From positions 62,001-126,000 of the forward strand of contig NZ_JADFTZ010000007.1 of the NCBI RefSeq assembly GCF_015223105.1: a stretch of 64,000 nt of DNA, in the 5' to 3' direction. Origin of the DNA: Flavobacterium proteolyticum (lineage in GTDB: Bacteria; Bacteroidota; Bacteroidia; Flavobacteriales; Flavobacteriaceae). Shown piece after piece: positions 8,693-17,403 of the stretch (position 1 is its first letter; each line of letters opens with the position of its first letter). The position numbers and the translations under genes were made by a program. A model generated the notes under the pieces. That model saw only the letters and a list, made by a program, of their open reading frames with translations. It did not search any database and was not told the origin of the DNA.

Positions 8693-9232
8693 ATGAAAAC
8701 AAAACTATTTTGGATTTTACTTTTAATAACCCAATTCTCAATTGCTCAAGACAAATTAATCACCAAAAGCGGAACTATCACTTTTGAGGCATCTGTTCCT
8801 TCATTTGAAGAAGTAAAAGCAAAAAATTCAGGTGTTTCTTGTGTGATTAATACCAAAACTGGCGAAATTGCTTCACTTGCCTTATTAAAAGGGTTCCGAT
8901 TTAAGGTGGCGCTAATGGAAGAACATTTTAACGAGAATTATGTGGAAAGCGATAAATTCCCTAAAGCGACTTTTAAAGGGAAAATAGAAAATTTCGACCT
9001 TTCTAAGATTACTACAATAGCAACCAATTATACCATAAAAGGAAAATTAGAACTGCACGGAAAAGCAAAAGACATTTCAATAATCGCAAAAATTAAAAAA
9101 GGAAAAGATGGCATAGAAATTGTATCTGACTTTATCGTCAATACAGATGATTTTGACATTGAAATTCCAAGTGTGGTGAGTAAAAAAGTTACCAAGAAAG
9201 TAAATGTCCGATTTGAATTTGTATTGAAATAG
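8693..9232 (+). CDS. YceI-family periplasmic lipid-binding protein
   Basis: 179 residues with a signal peptide (to about FSIAQ) and the YceI lipocalin-like barrel. Visible signatures are the GTITFEASVP strand, ALLKGFRFKVALMEEHFNENYVE, the SDKFPKATFKG motif and the LELHGKAKDI strand. YceI proteins bind isoprenoids such as ubiquinone in a long hydrophobic cavity. Its place right behind the CxxCH lipoprotein fits a role handling quinone-like molecules near an electron carrier, which is inference. Confidence 0.85.
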   Translation: MKTKLFWILLLITQFSIAQDKLITKSGTITFEASVPSFEEVKAKNSGVSCVINTKTGEIASLALLKGFRFKVALMEEHFNENYVESDKFPKATFKGKIENFDLSKITTIATNYTIKGKLELHGKAKDISIIAKIKKGKDGIEIVSDFIVNTDDFDIEIPSVVSKKVTKKVNVRFEFVLK

Positions 9233-9274
9233 TATTTTATTATATTTACATTATTATACAAACAAAAAACTCAC

Positions 9275-9949
9275 ATGAAAAAAATCACACAAATTGCATT
9301 AACAGCGTTGTTATTTGTAGGAATTACAGCTAATGCACAAACACAATTAAAAAAAGGTTCTGTAACTTATAACATGACAATGCCAGGCGCAAGCGAAGAA
9401 ATGGCAGCTATGGGAGAAAGCACTATAACTGTTCATTTTGATGAAAAAACACAAGCAACCGACATGAGTATGATGGGCGGAATGATGTTGATGAAAACCA
9501 TTGTACCTACTGCAAATAAAAAAGATGCTAAAATGACTATGGAAGTAATGGGAATGAAATACGAAATTACCGATGTAGGAGAAGAAGCTGTAAAAAACTC
9601 TAACAGTCTTAGTAATTTAGATGATGCTAAAGAAATCGTTTACGACAAGAAAGATACTAAGGAAATTGTAGGTTTTAAATGCTACAAAGCAACTATCACA
9701 ATGAACGATGGTACAAAAAGTACGTTCTATGTTACTGAAGCAATTGCTCCACAAGCTCCTGCATCTCCAGAAGCTAAAGTTAAATTAGTAGGTTATCCTT
9801 TAGAAATGACGGTTCAAACAGCACAAGGTGACATGATTATGACCGCTACAAAATTTTCAAAAGAAATTCCTGCAGATGCATTTAAAGTTGGCGAAGGCTT
9901 TACAAAAGTAACAATGGAAGAATTCCAAAAACAAATGGGCGGTATGTAA
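9275..9949 (+). CDS. Secreted protein, DUF4412/GLPGLI-like
   Basis: 224 residues with a signal peptide (to about ITANA) and a Met-rich body (for example MSMMGGMMLMK), then EIVGFKCYKATITM, which resembles the central motif of DUF4412 and GLPGLI-type exported proteins. A late Pro-rich stretch (EAIAPQAPASP) and a final EEFQKQMGGM follow. It has its own 42-bp leader after yceI. The Met clusters could bind a metal such as copper, but that is only a possibility. Function unknown. Confidence 0.65.
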   Translation: MKKITQIALTALLFVGITANAQTQLKKGSVTYNMTMPGASEEMAAMGESTITVHFDEKTQATDMSMMGGMMLMKTIVPTANKKDAKMTMEVMGMKYEITDVGEEAVKNSNSLSNLDDAKEIVYDKKDTKEIVGFKCYKATITMNDGTKSTFYVTEAIAPQAPASPEAKVKLVGYPLEMTVQTAQGDMIMTATKFSKEIPADAFKVGEGFTKVTMEEFQKQMGGM

Positions 9950-10129
9950 TACAAACTCTTTTATAATGTAAGAAAGCACTGAGAAATCGGTGTTTTTTTT
10001 GTTTGTTACCATCTGATGATGTAGAAAATCTTTTGATTTTTTGTAAGATTTTTTTATTATTTTTGAAACAAGACTACACTGAAGCTTGTCAGACATATAA
10101 ACAAGTTGTACACTATTAAACCAAAACTT

Positions 10130-10600
10130 ATGAAAAAAATCTCCGTAATAATATTATTTAGTACAATTAATATTTATTCTCAAAATAATTTTCAAAAGAA
10201 TATTGATGGTAAATGGAAATTAGAAAAAGTATATGACAAAAGTACTTTTTTGAATTTTGGTAAATACTTAAAAATTTTAGGTAATGAAATTCATTTTTAT
10301 AATTTGGTCAATGGAATAGAAACAAAAGAAACTGTAATAAAATTTTATTACATAGATTACACAGATGGATATTATCATAATAAAGATTCTCAACAATTAA
10401 TAAAATTAGAAAATGGAGAAGTTTGGGAATTAAGATTAGGAATCATAAATAATGAGACAAGATTAATTTTCGATTTGAAAATCACCGAAGAAGGATATTA
10501 TTTAGTTACAGCAGATGATAGAGGAATTATTAGAGACCCAAAAGAAAGGAAAGAAGCATTAGAAGGAGAAATCAACACTTATTATATAAAATATAACTAA
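10130..10600 (+). CDS. Exported protein of unknown function
   Basis: 156 residues with a signal peptide (MKKISVIILFSTINIYSQ) and a lipocalin-like beginning (IDGKWKLEKVYD) followed by alternating strands. This suggests a small exported beta-barrel protein, possibly META/lipocalin-like. The start at 10130 is chosen because it opens the signal peptide; an ATG at 10106 gives an unlikely extension. It stands alone, with 180 bp of non-coding DNA before and 205 bp after. Product not recognised. Confidence 0.6.
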   Translation: MKKISVIILFSTINIYSQNNFQKNIDGKWKLEKVYDKSTFLNFGKYLKILGNEIHFYNLVNGIETKETVIKFYYIDYTDGYYHNKDSQQLIKLENGEVWELRLGIINNETRLIFDLKITEEGYYLVTADDRGIIRDPKERKEALEGEINTYYIKYN

Positions 10601-10770
10601 CAGGGTACAAAATGATTTTACGAAATTTGGGCTTGAGGATTTAACGAAAGGATCTTTTTGTATATTTGGCTTTAGTCATAATGGAATTGTTCGGGAATGA
10701 ATCTCCCAAACTTAGCTAAGCCACGGGACGCTAAAAACTGTTTATGGCTACTCGCCATTTTTAAAGTATA
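10601..10770. other. Non-coding stretch, no gene seen
   Basis: Between the exported protein gene and the carB terminator. It contains an isolated promoter-like TATATTTG near 10660 and a short GGGA...TCCC hairpin around 10693-10710, but no open frame of useful length. Confidence 0.5.
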
Positions 10771-10801
10771 AAAAAATCCCAATCTTTCGATTGGGATTTT
10801 T
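10771..10801. terminator. Intrinsic terminator after carB
   Basis: AATCCCAATC and GATTGGGATT around a TTTC loop make a perfect 10-bp stem, with A and T runs on both sides. It lies 5 bp past the carB stop on the minus strand. Confidence 0.92.
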
Positions 10802-10805
10802 AGTA

Positions 10806-13661
10806 TTATTTCGTTAAGTACATTTTTCTTCTTGAATACAAGTCGTAGAATTGATCGTCTTTTAAATCATCGATAAACAAGATGCTTTCTCCAGTTGATT
10901 TCATTTCTGGTCCTAATGCTTTGTTTACATTTGGAAACTTACTGAAAGAGAAAACCGGTTGCTTAATCGCATATCCTTTTAACTGTGGTTTGAAAGTAAA
11001 ATCAGTTACTTTATTGTGACCCAACATTACTTTTGTTGCGTAATTCACATACGGTTCACCATACGCTTTTGCAATAAACGGAACAGTACGAGAAGCTCTT
11101 GGATTGGCTTCGATAATATAAACCGTGTCATCTTTAATCGCAAATTGGATATTGATTAACCCAACCGTTTTTAAAGCCGTGGCAATTTTTTTGGTGTGAT
11201 CTTTGATTTGTTGCATTACAAATTCACCCAAGTTAAACGGAGGCAATGTTGCATTACTATCTCCCGAGTGCACTCCACAAGGTTCGATATGCTCCATAAT
11301 TCCTATGATGTACACATTCCCATCGGCATCACAAATTGCATCTGCTTCTGCTTCGATAGCGCCATCTAAATAATGATCTAACAATAATTTATTTCCAGGA
11401 ATCGATTTTAATAAATCAATTACATGTTCTTCTAATTCTTGTTTGTTGATGACGATTTTCATTCCTTGTCCACCCAATACATACGAAGGACGCACTAATA
11501 ATGGAAAGTCTAACGAATCCGCTAATTTTGATGCTTCTTCAGCACTTTCAGCAATTCCAAACTTAGGAAATGGAATGTTTAATTCGGTTAATAAATCCGA
11601 GAAACGCCCTCTGTCTTCGGCTAAATCTAAAGCATCGAATGAAGTTCCTAAAATTTTGATTCCGTATTTTGCTAATTTTTCAGCTAATTTTAATGCTGTT
11701 TGACCACCTAACTGAACGATTACGCCTTCTGGTTTTTCGTGTTGGATGATATCGTAAATATGTTCCCAAAAAACAGGCTCGAAATACAATTTATCTGCCG
11801 TATCAAAATCGGTAGAAACCGTTTCCGGATTACAGTTAATCATGATGGTTTCGTAACCACATTCTTTCGCTGCTAAAACTCCGTGAACACAAGAATAATC
11901 GAACTCAATTCCTTGACCAATTCTATTTGGTCCCGAACCTAAAACCACTACTTTTTTCTTATCGGTGACAATACTTTCGTTGTGAACATATTTAGTTCCG
12001 TCTGATTTTTCAATTTCGGCTTCAAAAGTCGAGTAGAAATAAGGTGTAACTGCTTTAAATTCTGCAGCACAAGTATCTACTAGTTTGTAAACACGTTTAA
12101 TATTTTGTTCGTCACGCAATTTGTGTACTTGGCTTTCCAAACAACCCATCATGTGCGCAATTTGGCGGTCGCCGTACCCCTTTTGTTTTGCTTCTAACAG
12201 CAATTCTCTTGGTAACGTATCTACTTTGTAATTCGAAATTTCTCTTTCTAAATGGAATAATTCTTCATATTGTTTCAAGAACCACATGTCGATTTTTGTA
12301 ATCTCGTGAATTCTGCTCAACGGAATTCCCATCGCAATAGCATCATAAATTACGAAAACTCTGTCCCAACTCGCGAAAGTTAATTTTTCGATGATTTGTT
12401 CGTAGTTCTTATAACCTTTCCCGTCTGCTCCTAACCCGTTACGCTTGATTTCTAACGACTGAGTAGCTTTATGAAGCGCTTCTTGGAACGAACGTCCAAT
12501 TCCCATTACTTCTCCTACCGATTTCATTTGAAGCCCTAATGTTCTATCAGAACCTTCAAACTTATCGAAGTTCCATCTTGGTATTTTCACGATTACATAA
12601 TCTAATGTTGGCTCAAATAAAGCCGAAGTTGATTTTGTAATTTGGTTTTGTAATTCGTCTAAGTTATATCCTAAAGCTAATTTCGTTGCGATTTTTGCAA
12701 TTGGATATCCCGTTGCTTTTGAAGCTAATGCCGAAGAACGTGATACACGAGGATTGATTTCAATTGCTACAATATCTTCTTTATCATCAGGCGAAACCGC
12801 AAATTGTACGTTACAACCTCCAGCAAAATTTCCGATAGAGCGCATCATTAAAATCGCCATATCACGCATTTTTTGGAACGTTGTATCTGATAATGTCATC
12901 GCTGGTGCTACTGTAATCGAATCTCCAGTATGAATTCCCATTGGATCCATATTTTCGATAGTACAGATGATTACCACATTGTCGTTGCTATCGCGTAATA
13001 ATTCTAATTCGTATTCTTTCCAACCCATTAAAGCTTTATCAATCAAGACTTCGTGAATTGGAGAAGCTTCTAAACCGTAAGTTAAAGCGCCATCAAAATC
13101 TTCTTTTTTGTAAACAATTGCTGCTCCAGTTCCTCCTAAAGTAAACGAAGGACGGATTACCAATGGAAACCCAAATTCCTGAGCAATTTCTTTTCCTTGT
13201 AAGAAAGAATTAGCCGTTTTTGCAGGCGCTTGCGGAATTCCGATTTTGTTTAGTAAGTTTTTGAATTGCTCTCTATCTTCTGTAATGTTGATGGCATTGA
13301 TATCTACACCAATTAATCTTACGTTGAAATCTTTCCAAATCCCTTTTTCATCTGCTTCAATTGCTAAATTAAGCGCGGTTTGTCCACCCATTGTTGGTAA
13401 AACTGCATCAATTTGCGGATGCGCTTTTAAGATTTCGATGATTGATTTTGTGGTAAGTGGTTTTAAATAAACATGATCCGCCATCGATGGGTCGGTCATA
13501 ATGGTTGCTGGATTAGAGTTAATTAAGATAACTTCAATCCCTTCTTCTTTTAATGAACGAGCTGATTGTGAACCTGCGTAGTCAAATTCGCAAGCTTGAC
13601 CAATAACAATAGGTCCAGATCCAATAATTAAAACCGATTTGATTGTGGTGTCTTTAGGCAT
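10806..13661 (-). CDS. carB: Carbamoyl-phosphate synthase large subunit
   Basis: Makes carbamoyl phosphate from glutamine-derived ammonia, bicarbonate and two ATP for pyrimidine and arginine synthesis. 951 residues carry two ATP-grasp halves, each opening with a GSGP-x-x-IGQ loop (near residues 14 and 575), with GGTGA and GGQGM glycine loops and NPR metal-site motifs. The protein stops at the point where E. coli CarB (1073 residues) continues into its C-terminal allosteric MGS-like domain, so that domain is absent. I believe flavobacterial CarB is commonly this length. Nothing suggests a frameshift, as the final residues read well up to the terminator. Confidence 0.95.
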   Translation of the reverse strand: MPKDTTIKSVLIIGSGPIVIGQACEFDYAGSQSARSLKEEGIEVILINSNPATIMTDPSMADHVYLKPLTTKSIIEILKAHPQIDAVLPTMGGQTALNLAIEADEKGIWKDFNVRLIGVDINAINITEDREQFKNLLNKIGIPQAPAKTANSFLQGKEIAQEFGFPLVIRPSFTLGGTGAAIVYKKEDFDGALTYGLEASPIHEVLIDKALMGWKEYELELLRDSNDNVVIICTIENMDPMGIHTGDSITVAPAMTLSDTTFQKMRDMAILMMRSIGNFAGGCNVQFAVSPDDKEDIVAIEINPRVSRSSALASKATGYPIAKIATKLALGYNLDELQNQITKSTSALFEPTLDYVIVKIPRWNFDKFEGSDRTLGLQMKSVGEVMGIGRSFQEALHKATQSLEIKRNGLGADGKGYKNYEQIIEKLTFASWDRVFVIYDAIAMGIPLSRIHEITKIDMWFLKQYEELFHLEREISNYKVDTLPRELLLEAKQKGYGDRQIAHMMGCLESQVHKLRDEQNIKRVYKLVDTCAAEFKAVTPYFYSTFEAEIEKSDGTKYVHNESIVTDKKKVVVLGSGPNRIGQGIEFDYSCVHGVLAAKECGYETIMINCNPETVSTDFDTADKLYFEPVFWEHIYDIIQHEKPEGVIVQLGGQTALKLAEKLAKYGIKILGTSFDALDLAEDRGRFSDLLTELNIPFPKFGIAESAEEASKLADSLDFPLLVRPSYVLGGQGMKIVINKQELEEHVIDLLKSIPGNKLLLDHYLDGAIEAEADAICDADGNVYIIGIMEHIEPCGVHSGDSNATLPPFNLGEFVMQQIKDHTKKIATALKTVGLINIQFAIKDDTVYIIEANPRASRTVPFIAKAYGEPYVNYATKVMLGHNKVTDFTFKPQLKGYAIKQPVFSFSKFPNVNKALGPEMKSTGESILFIDDLKDDQFYDLYSRRKMYLTK

Positions 13662-13775
13662 TGTGTTGTTGTTTTGTTGTTGTGGGTTGTAGTTATATTG
13701 CGATTATAAAATTACTAATTTTCAAAGGGTTGCACTAAAAAGCACTTTAAAACTTATTCAAATTTTATAAACAGT

Positions 13776-13812
13776 TTAAAAAAAAGCCGCTACTAATAAA
13801 AGTAACGGCTGA
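13776..13812 (-). terminator. Intrinsic terminator after rpmH
   Basis: AGCCGTTACT and AGTAGCGGCT (minus-strand reading, one wobble) form a stem followed by a long T run. It lies just downstream of the rpmH stop and ends the short ribosomal transcript before carB. Confidence 0.85.
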
Positions 13813-13834
13813 TATATTGTTTTAAGCTAAAACA

Positions 13835-13996
13835 TTATTTCTTGTGTCTTGGTTCGCAAGAAACAGTTAACTTATGTCTTCCTTTAGCTCTTCTACGAGC
13901 AAGCACTTTTCTTCCATTTGCAGAAGCCATTCTATCCATGAAACCGTGCTTATTTCTTCTTTTTCTTTTTGATGGTTGAAACGTTCTCTTACTCAT
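13835..13996 (-). CDS. rpmH: 50S ribosomal protein L34
   Basis: 53-residue basic protein, too short for most ORF lists. The minus-strand translation starts [19 protein letters not shown], then [20 protein letters not shown], the L34 core, and ends EPRHKK. A well-placed promoter lies upstream and a terminator directly follows, so it is transcribed alone. Start and stop are unambiguous. Confidence 0.97.
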   Translation of the reverse strand: MSKRTFQPSKRKRRNKHGFMDRMASANGRKVLARRRAKGRHKLTVSCEPRHKK

Positions 13997-14070
13997 TGTA
14001 GTATCTTTTAAAATCTATAAATAAAAATCTTTTTTAAAACTCATAGGTTTCCTATCCTGAAAACCGAGTG

Positions 14071-14102
14071 CAAATATACAAAGACTTTTTTCATTCGCAA
14101 AT
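14071..14102 (-). promoter_or_regulatory. Promoter of rpmH
   Basis: On the minus strand TTTG (14099-14102), 20 bp, then TATATTTG (14071-14078) match the Bacteroidota housekeeping promoter. It lies about 75 bp before the rpmH ATG. Confidence 0.75.
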
Positions 14103-14163
14103 ACTTTTTTAAAAATATTTTTAATTGATTTTATTACCTTTGCACACAACAAATAAATACGAC

Positions 14164-14679
14164 ATGTTTCACAAAAATATCAAATTAGTTTTAGCAGCTT
14201 TAGTTATTGCTTTCGGAATCTATCAATTCACAGAAAATAACATTGGTAATGGTATCTTTTTAATCTTATTTTCTACCATTTTTATTTTCCTATATTTCAA
14301 AAATGAATTCATTTTATTAGCTTTTTTAAAATTAAGAAAGCAAGATTTTCCAGGAGCTCAAAAATGGTTATCCTATATAAAGAATCCTGAAGCGGCTTTA
14401 GTTCAAAAACAACAAGGGTATTTTAACTACTTACACGGCTTAATGGTTTCTCAAACTAATTTAATCGAAGCTGAAAAATATTTCAAAAAAGCAATTGCTT
14501 TAGGGCTATCGATGGACCAAGATTTAGCTTTAGCCAAATTACAATTAGCAGGTATTGCCATGACAAGAAGAAGAAAAATGGAAGCTACCAACTTATTGAA
14601 TGAAGCTAAGAAATTAGACAAACAAAATATGTTGAAAGATCAGATTAAAATGATGAAAGAACAAATGAAAAAAATGTAA
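14164..14679 (+). CDS. Membrane-anchored TPR-like protein
   Basis: 171 residues: two N-terminal membrane helices (about 8-24 and 28-46), then a helical domain with a TPR-like pair (GYFNYLHGLMVSQTNLIEAEKYFKKAIALGL and the next helix-turn-helix) and a basic, Met-rich tail (KDQIKMMKEQMKKM). The upstream ATG at 14125 is rejected because a -7 element TACCTTTG sits at 14135-14142 and the membrane helix starts properly at 14164. Convergent or cotranscribed partners are absent. It may help assemble envelope proteins, but no function is established here. Confidence 0.72.
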   Translation: MFHKNIKLVLAALVIAFGIYQFTENNIGNGIFLILFSTIFIFLYFKNEFILLAFLKLRKQDFPGAQKWLSYIKNPEAALVQKQQGYFNYLHGLMVSQTNLIEAEKYFKKAIALGLSMDQDLALAKLQLAGIAMTRRRKMEATNLLNEAKKLDKQNMLKDQIKMMKEQMKKM

Positions 14680-14699
14680 CTATTTCATTTTCAATATTC

Positions 14700-14726
14700 A
14701 AAAGCACCTTTTTAGGTGCTTTTTTG
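14700..14726 (+). terminator. Intrinsic terminator
   Basis: AGCACCT and AGGTGCT with a short loop, followed by a T run, 20 bp after the TPR-like gene. Confidence 0.88.
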
Positions 14727-15095
14727 TTTTTTTATCGAGTTATCTTTTCGTTTGACGAGTTTTTTAGCTTTGAATATCTCTTTTTAATAGTTTAGCTAAG
14801 TAAAAATAAAAATCCCCCTAAAATTAAATATCCACTATAATTTTTATGAGAAGATTTATTATAAAAGATGGAAAAGGGGAAATTCCAACTTTTAAAAAAT
14901 CTACTAAATAAACATGAAAAGATTAAAAGTTATAGTGGTTTTTTAGTCCGTAAAAAATGTTCATACTCTTAGAAATTTAGTTTCCAGAAGAAAACACAAA
15001 GCGTAATGTTAAAAATTCATACAGAAAAATAAACTTTTGAGTCTCAAAAAAATTCTACTCTACCACTAACTCAAAATTTATTTTCTGTGTGGTTT
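14727..15095. other. Intergenic stretch with a 107-bp inverted-repeat unit
   Basis: No gene of useful length. CCACTATAA (14832-14840) and TTATAGTGG (14930-14938) are perfect inverted repeats, extended by a further TTTT/AAAA after one mismatch, and the right copy is followed by six T. Two tiny frames lie inside (about 21 and 10 codons). It may be a small RNA with a terminator or a degenerate mobile remnant. Confidence 0.4.
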
Positions 15096-15464
15096 TTATT
15101 TACCAAGTAGCATTTTACCAGCAATTAACAAAAGAATAAAACCAAATACTTTTTTTAGCATTTTTTGATCTAAACTAACAGCTATTTTACTTCCAAAATA
15201 ACCTCCAATGACAAAGAACAAAGCTATTATTCCCACATATCTCCAATCGATAAAACCTTCTTTATGATACGTGTAAACAGCAACTGCTGTAACTGGAACA
15301 ACTAAAACCGCCAAACTAGTTCCTTGAGCTTGATGTTGATTGAACCCTAAAAGCAAAACCAACAATGGTACCATAATTACACCACCTCCTACTCCAACTA
15401 ATCCACTCAGGATTCCAGCTAAAACACCGATTAAAACTAAAGATAAAACAATTTGAATATCCAT
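15096..15464 (-). CDS. TSUP-family membrane permease, single-repeat form
   Basis: 122 residues, almost entirely hydrophobic with about four membrane helices, and the TSUP signature GVLAGILSGLVGVGGGVIMVPLL near the N-terminus. TSUP (TauE/SafE) proteins export small sulfur-containing or carboxylate anions. Classical members are twice this long, so this is a half-size unit that would work as a dimer. The start at 15464 fits the first helix and follows the transglycosylase stop (15472) by 7 bp; a longer start at 15512 would overlap that gene. Substrate unknown. Confidence 0.8.
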   Translation of the reverse strand: MDIQIVLSLVLIGVLAGILSGLVGVGGGVIMVPLLVLLLGFNQHQAQGTSLAVLVVPVTAVAVYTYHKEGFIDWRYVGIIALFFVIGGYFGSKIAVSLDQKMLKKVFGFILLLIAGKMLLGK

Positions 15465-15471
15465 CGGGCGC

Positions 15472-16362
15472 TTATTCTTTATGATATCCTGAAGTTGGGA
15501 TTTCGATTTCATATTTTTTTCTTGAATTGTTAGTAAGTTTTTTATCGCGTAACCAAGGATTGTGGATTTTTAAAATCTTGTAATTCACACCTTGCGTTTT
15601 GGCAAACTTTGCTAAATCGGTAATCGAAGAATCAATTACTATTTTTTTGGTTGGAATAGTATAATACAAAGCTTCTTTTGGTATTGAAAAACCATACTTG
15701 TCTGAATTTTTCATGATTTCTTTCAAAGCTAAAATTCTAAAAACATAACGTGATGTTTCTTCGGTTAACAACAAATCGTAATAATTATCAACTTGTTGCT
15801 CTTCCATTTTTTTAAAAATTCCATTCATTCCACCATTATATGAAGCTGCGGCTAATGTCCAAGAACCAAATTTTTCTTTGGCGCCTAATAAATATTTACA
15901 AGCTGCTTCCGTAGATTTTTCTAAATGATAACGTTCATCGACCTCATCACTTACTTCCATTCCTTTTTCTTTAGCAGTTGCTGGCATAAATTGCCAAACA
16001 CCTCTAGCTCCTGCTGGAGAAACCGCATTCACCAAACTACTTTCAATTACCGCTAAATATTTAAAATCATCTGGAACTCCGTATTTTGCAAGAATCGGTT
16101 CAATTATTGGAAATACTTTATTCGCACGTTTAATAACCAAAGTCGTATTCGTATGATAATTCATATTGGTAATCATTTCTTTATCCAAACGTTCTTGAAC
16201 ATCTGCCATAAATGTTGGCACTTCTTCACCTGAAAAGTCCATTTTCAAACTATAACCTACAGGTGAATATTTCGTATCATCTGAAACTACTCCATAAATT
16301 AGGAAACTTGCCAATACAGCAACCGCTCCTAAAATCATTATCTTCTTCATATGCTTTTTCAT
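15472..16362 (-). CDS. Lytic transglycosylase (SLT domain)
   Basis: Cleaves peptidoglycan to anhydromuropeptides in the periplasm. 296 residues: an N-terminal membrane anchor or signal (about 7-26), then the SLT-fold domain with catalytic Glu107 in the AVIESSL motif and the downstream GARGVWQFMPATA and AAASYNGG motifs (MltD-like). The C-terminus carries a degenerate LysM-like stretch. It is in a run with the alpha/beta hydrolase upstream and the TSUP gene downstream, with gaps of 2 and 7 bp. An internal start at 16350 is also possible. Confidence 0.9.
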   Translation of the reverse strand: MKKHMKKIMILGAVAVLASFLIYGVVSDDTKYSPVGYSLKMDFSGEEVPTFMADVQERLDKEMITNMNYHTNTTLVIKRANKVFPIIEPILAKYGVPDDFKYLAVIESSLVNAVSPAGARGVWQFMPATAKEKGMEVSDEVDERYHLEKSTEAACKYLLGAKEKFGSWTLAAASYNGGMNGIFKKMEEQQVDNYYDLLLTEETSRYVFRILALKEIMKNSDKYGFSIPKEALYYTIPTKKIVIDSSITDLAKFAKTQGVNYKILKIHNPWLRDKKLTNNSRKKYEIEIPTSGYHKE

Positions 16363-16364
16363 TT

Positions 16365-17027
16365 TTATTCGTTTAAAATTAATTTAGGTAAATTTTCATT
16401 CAACCACTTGAATTTATTAACTATCATAATGTGAGTTCCGCCTTTTAGCACAATACATTTTTCGATGTTTTTGATTGGAAAAACCTCATCCGCATCACCG
16501 TGAATATGAATTACGGATTCGTTAATTTCTTTTTGTTTCCAACACAAAATGGTTTCAATAGCCCAATCCAAATAGTGCTTATCACGAACCGATAAATACT
16601 TTTCATACAACTTCAATCGTTTCGCTACAATGTTATCTCCAAATGCATATTTAACCAATTTTTCAATATCAGCCAAAAGTTGGGTTGGAATTAACTTATA
16701 TGCTTTTGTCGCTTTCGCTACTTTAAAACGCGGAGGAAATTCGGTATTGGATTTTACACTTGAAATGATAATTACTTTACGAACTTTCATTTGCTTCGCC
16801 ATTTCCTGAACCAAAACGCCACCAAAAGAAACTCCAACTAAAACCGGATTTTCATGCTGAATTTTCTCGATCATTCGAAGTGCATAACTTTCGATACTTT
16901 CTTTTTCATGAGGCAAAAACCATTCCAAAAAATGCATTTCAAACTGGTCTTCTGGTAATTTTATATTTTCGAAAATTGTAGGACTTGCAGCCAAGCCAGG
17001 CATAAAATAAACTGGAATCTTACTCAT
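16365..17027 (-). CDS. Alpha/beta hydrolase
   Basis: 220 residues with a typical small alpha/beta-hydrolase layout: the start MSKIPVYFMPGLAASPTIF (oxyanion-hole region), the nucleophile elbow GVSFGG (Ser in G-x-S-x-G), Asp in the HGDADEVFPI motif and His in the GGTHIMI motif. Ser, Asp and His together make a credible catalytic triad. The start at 17027 is chosen over 17033 because it matches the usual MSKIPV opening; both give nearly the same protein. The substrate is unknown. The gene sits at the head of the transglycosylase and TSUP cluster. Confidence 0.8.
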   Translation of the reverse strand: MSKIPVYFMPGLAASPTIFENIKLPEDQFEMHFLEWFLPHEKESIESYALRMIEKIQHENPVLVGVSFGGVLVQEMAKQMKVRKVIIISSVKSNTEFPPRFKVAKATKAYKLIPTQLLADIEKLVKYAFGDNIVAKRLKLYEKYLSVRDKHYLDWAIETILCWKQKEINESVIHIHGDADEVFPIKNIEKCIVLKGGTHIMIVNKFKWLNENLPKLILNE

Positions 17028-17051
17028 TACCATTATTTTAAAAAAGTTTCG

Positions 17052-17059
17052 TAAATTTG
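17052..17059 (+). promoter_or_regulatory. Promoter -7 element of the small acetyltransferase gene
   Basis: TAAATTTG, 20 bp before the ATG at 17080, fits TAnnTTTG. No clear TTG box is visible at the usual distance, and the region also holds the divergent hydrolase start. Confidence 0.4.
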
Positions 17060-17079
17060 CACCTTAATTGAAAGGCATC

Positions 17080-17361
17080 ATGGAAATCAAAGATAATGAA
17101 CTTTTAAGACAATTTGAAATTATTACCGAAACTGGATTGGTTTCAATCGAATATTCTATTCAAGAACGCAAGTTGTTTTTGACTAAATTTTGCAGCAATA
17201 ATAACGAAGATGAAGAGTTGCACAACGAATTTATAAAAACAGTTTTAGAATTGGCACAAGAACGAAAATTAAAAGTCGTTCCAACGCATGCAAAATTTAT
17301 CAGTTTCTTTAGAAAGAATCGAAAATTTCAAGAAATGTTGCCTCCTGGAATTAAGATTTAA
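17080..17361 (+). CDS. Small GNAT-like N-acetyltransferase (PF14542-type)
   Basis: 93 residues with the compact GCN5-related pattern: strands GLVSIEYSIQERKLFLTKF, a helix with HNEFIKTVLELAQERKLKVV and the HAKFISFFRKNRKFQE end. This is half the size of ordinary GNAT enzymes. The initiator at 17080 is preferred over 17068 because the protein opens MEIKDNELLRQFE. The acetyl acceptor is unknown. Confidence 0.8.
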   Translation: MEIKDNELLRQFEIITETGLVSIEYSIQERKLFLTKFCSNNNEDEELHNEFIKTVLELAQERKLKVVPTHAKFISFFRKNRKFQEMLPPGIKI

Positions 17362-17367
17362 TTCTAA

Positions 17368-17403
17368 GAAAAATCCCAAGTTTAATAGACTTGGGATTTT
17401 TTT
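17368..17403. terminator. Bidirectional intrinsic terminator
   Basis: AATCCCAAGT (17372-17381) pairs with ACTTGGGATT (17389-17398), flanked by A and T runs. It separates the acetyltransferase gene and mtaB, whose stop overlaps its end. Confidence 0.92.

Noticed and set aside
10806..13661. Truncated, broken carB
   Set aside because: The ending is clean, a terminator follows within 5 bp and the missing part is one whole domain, so it is a normal short form rather than a pseudogene.
15096..15464. TSUP gene as truncated pseudogene
   Set aside because: The 122-residue frame has intact repeat motifs and proper ends; half-size TSUP proteins exist and would dimerise.
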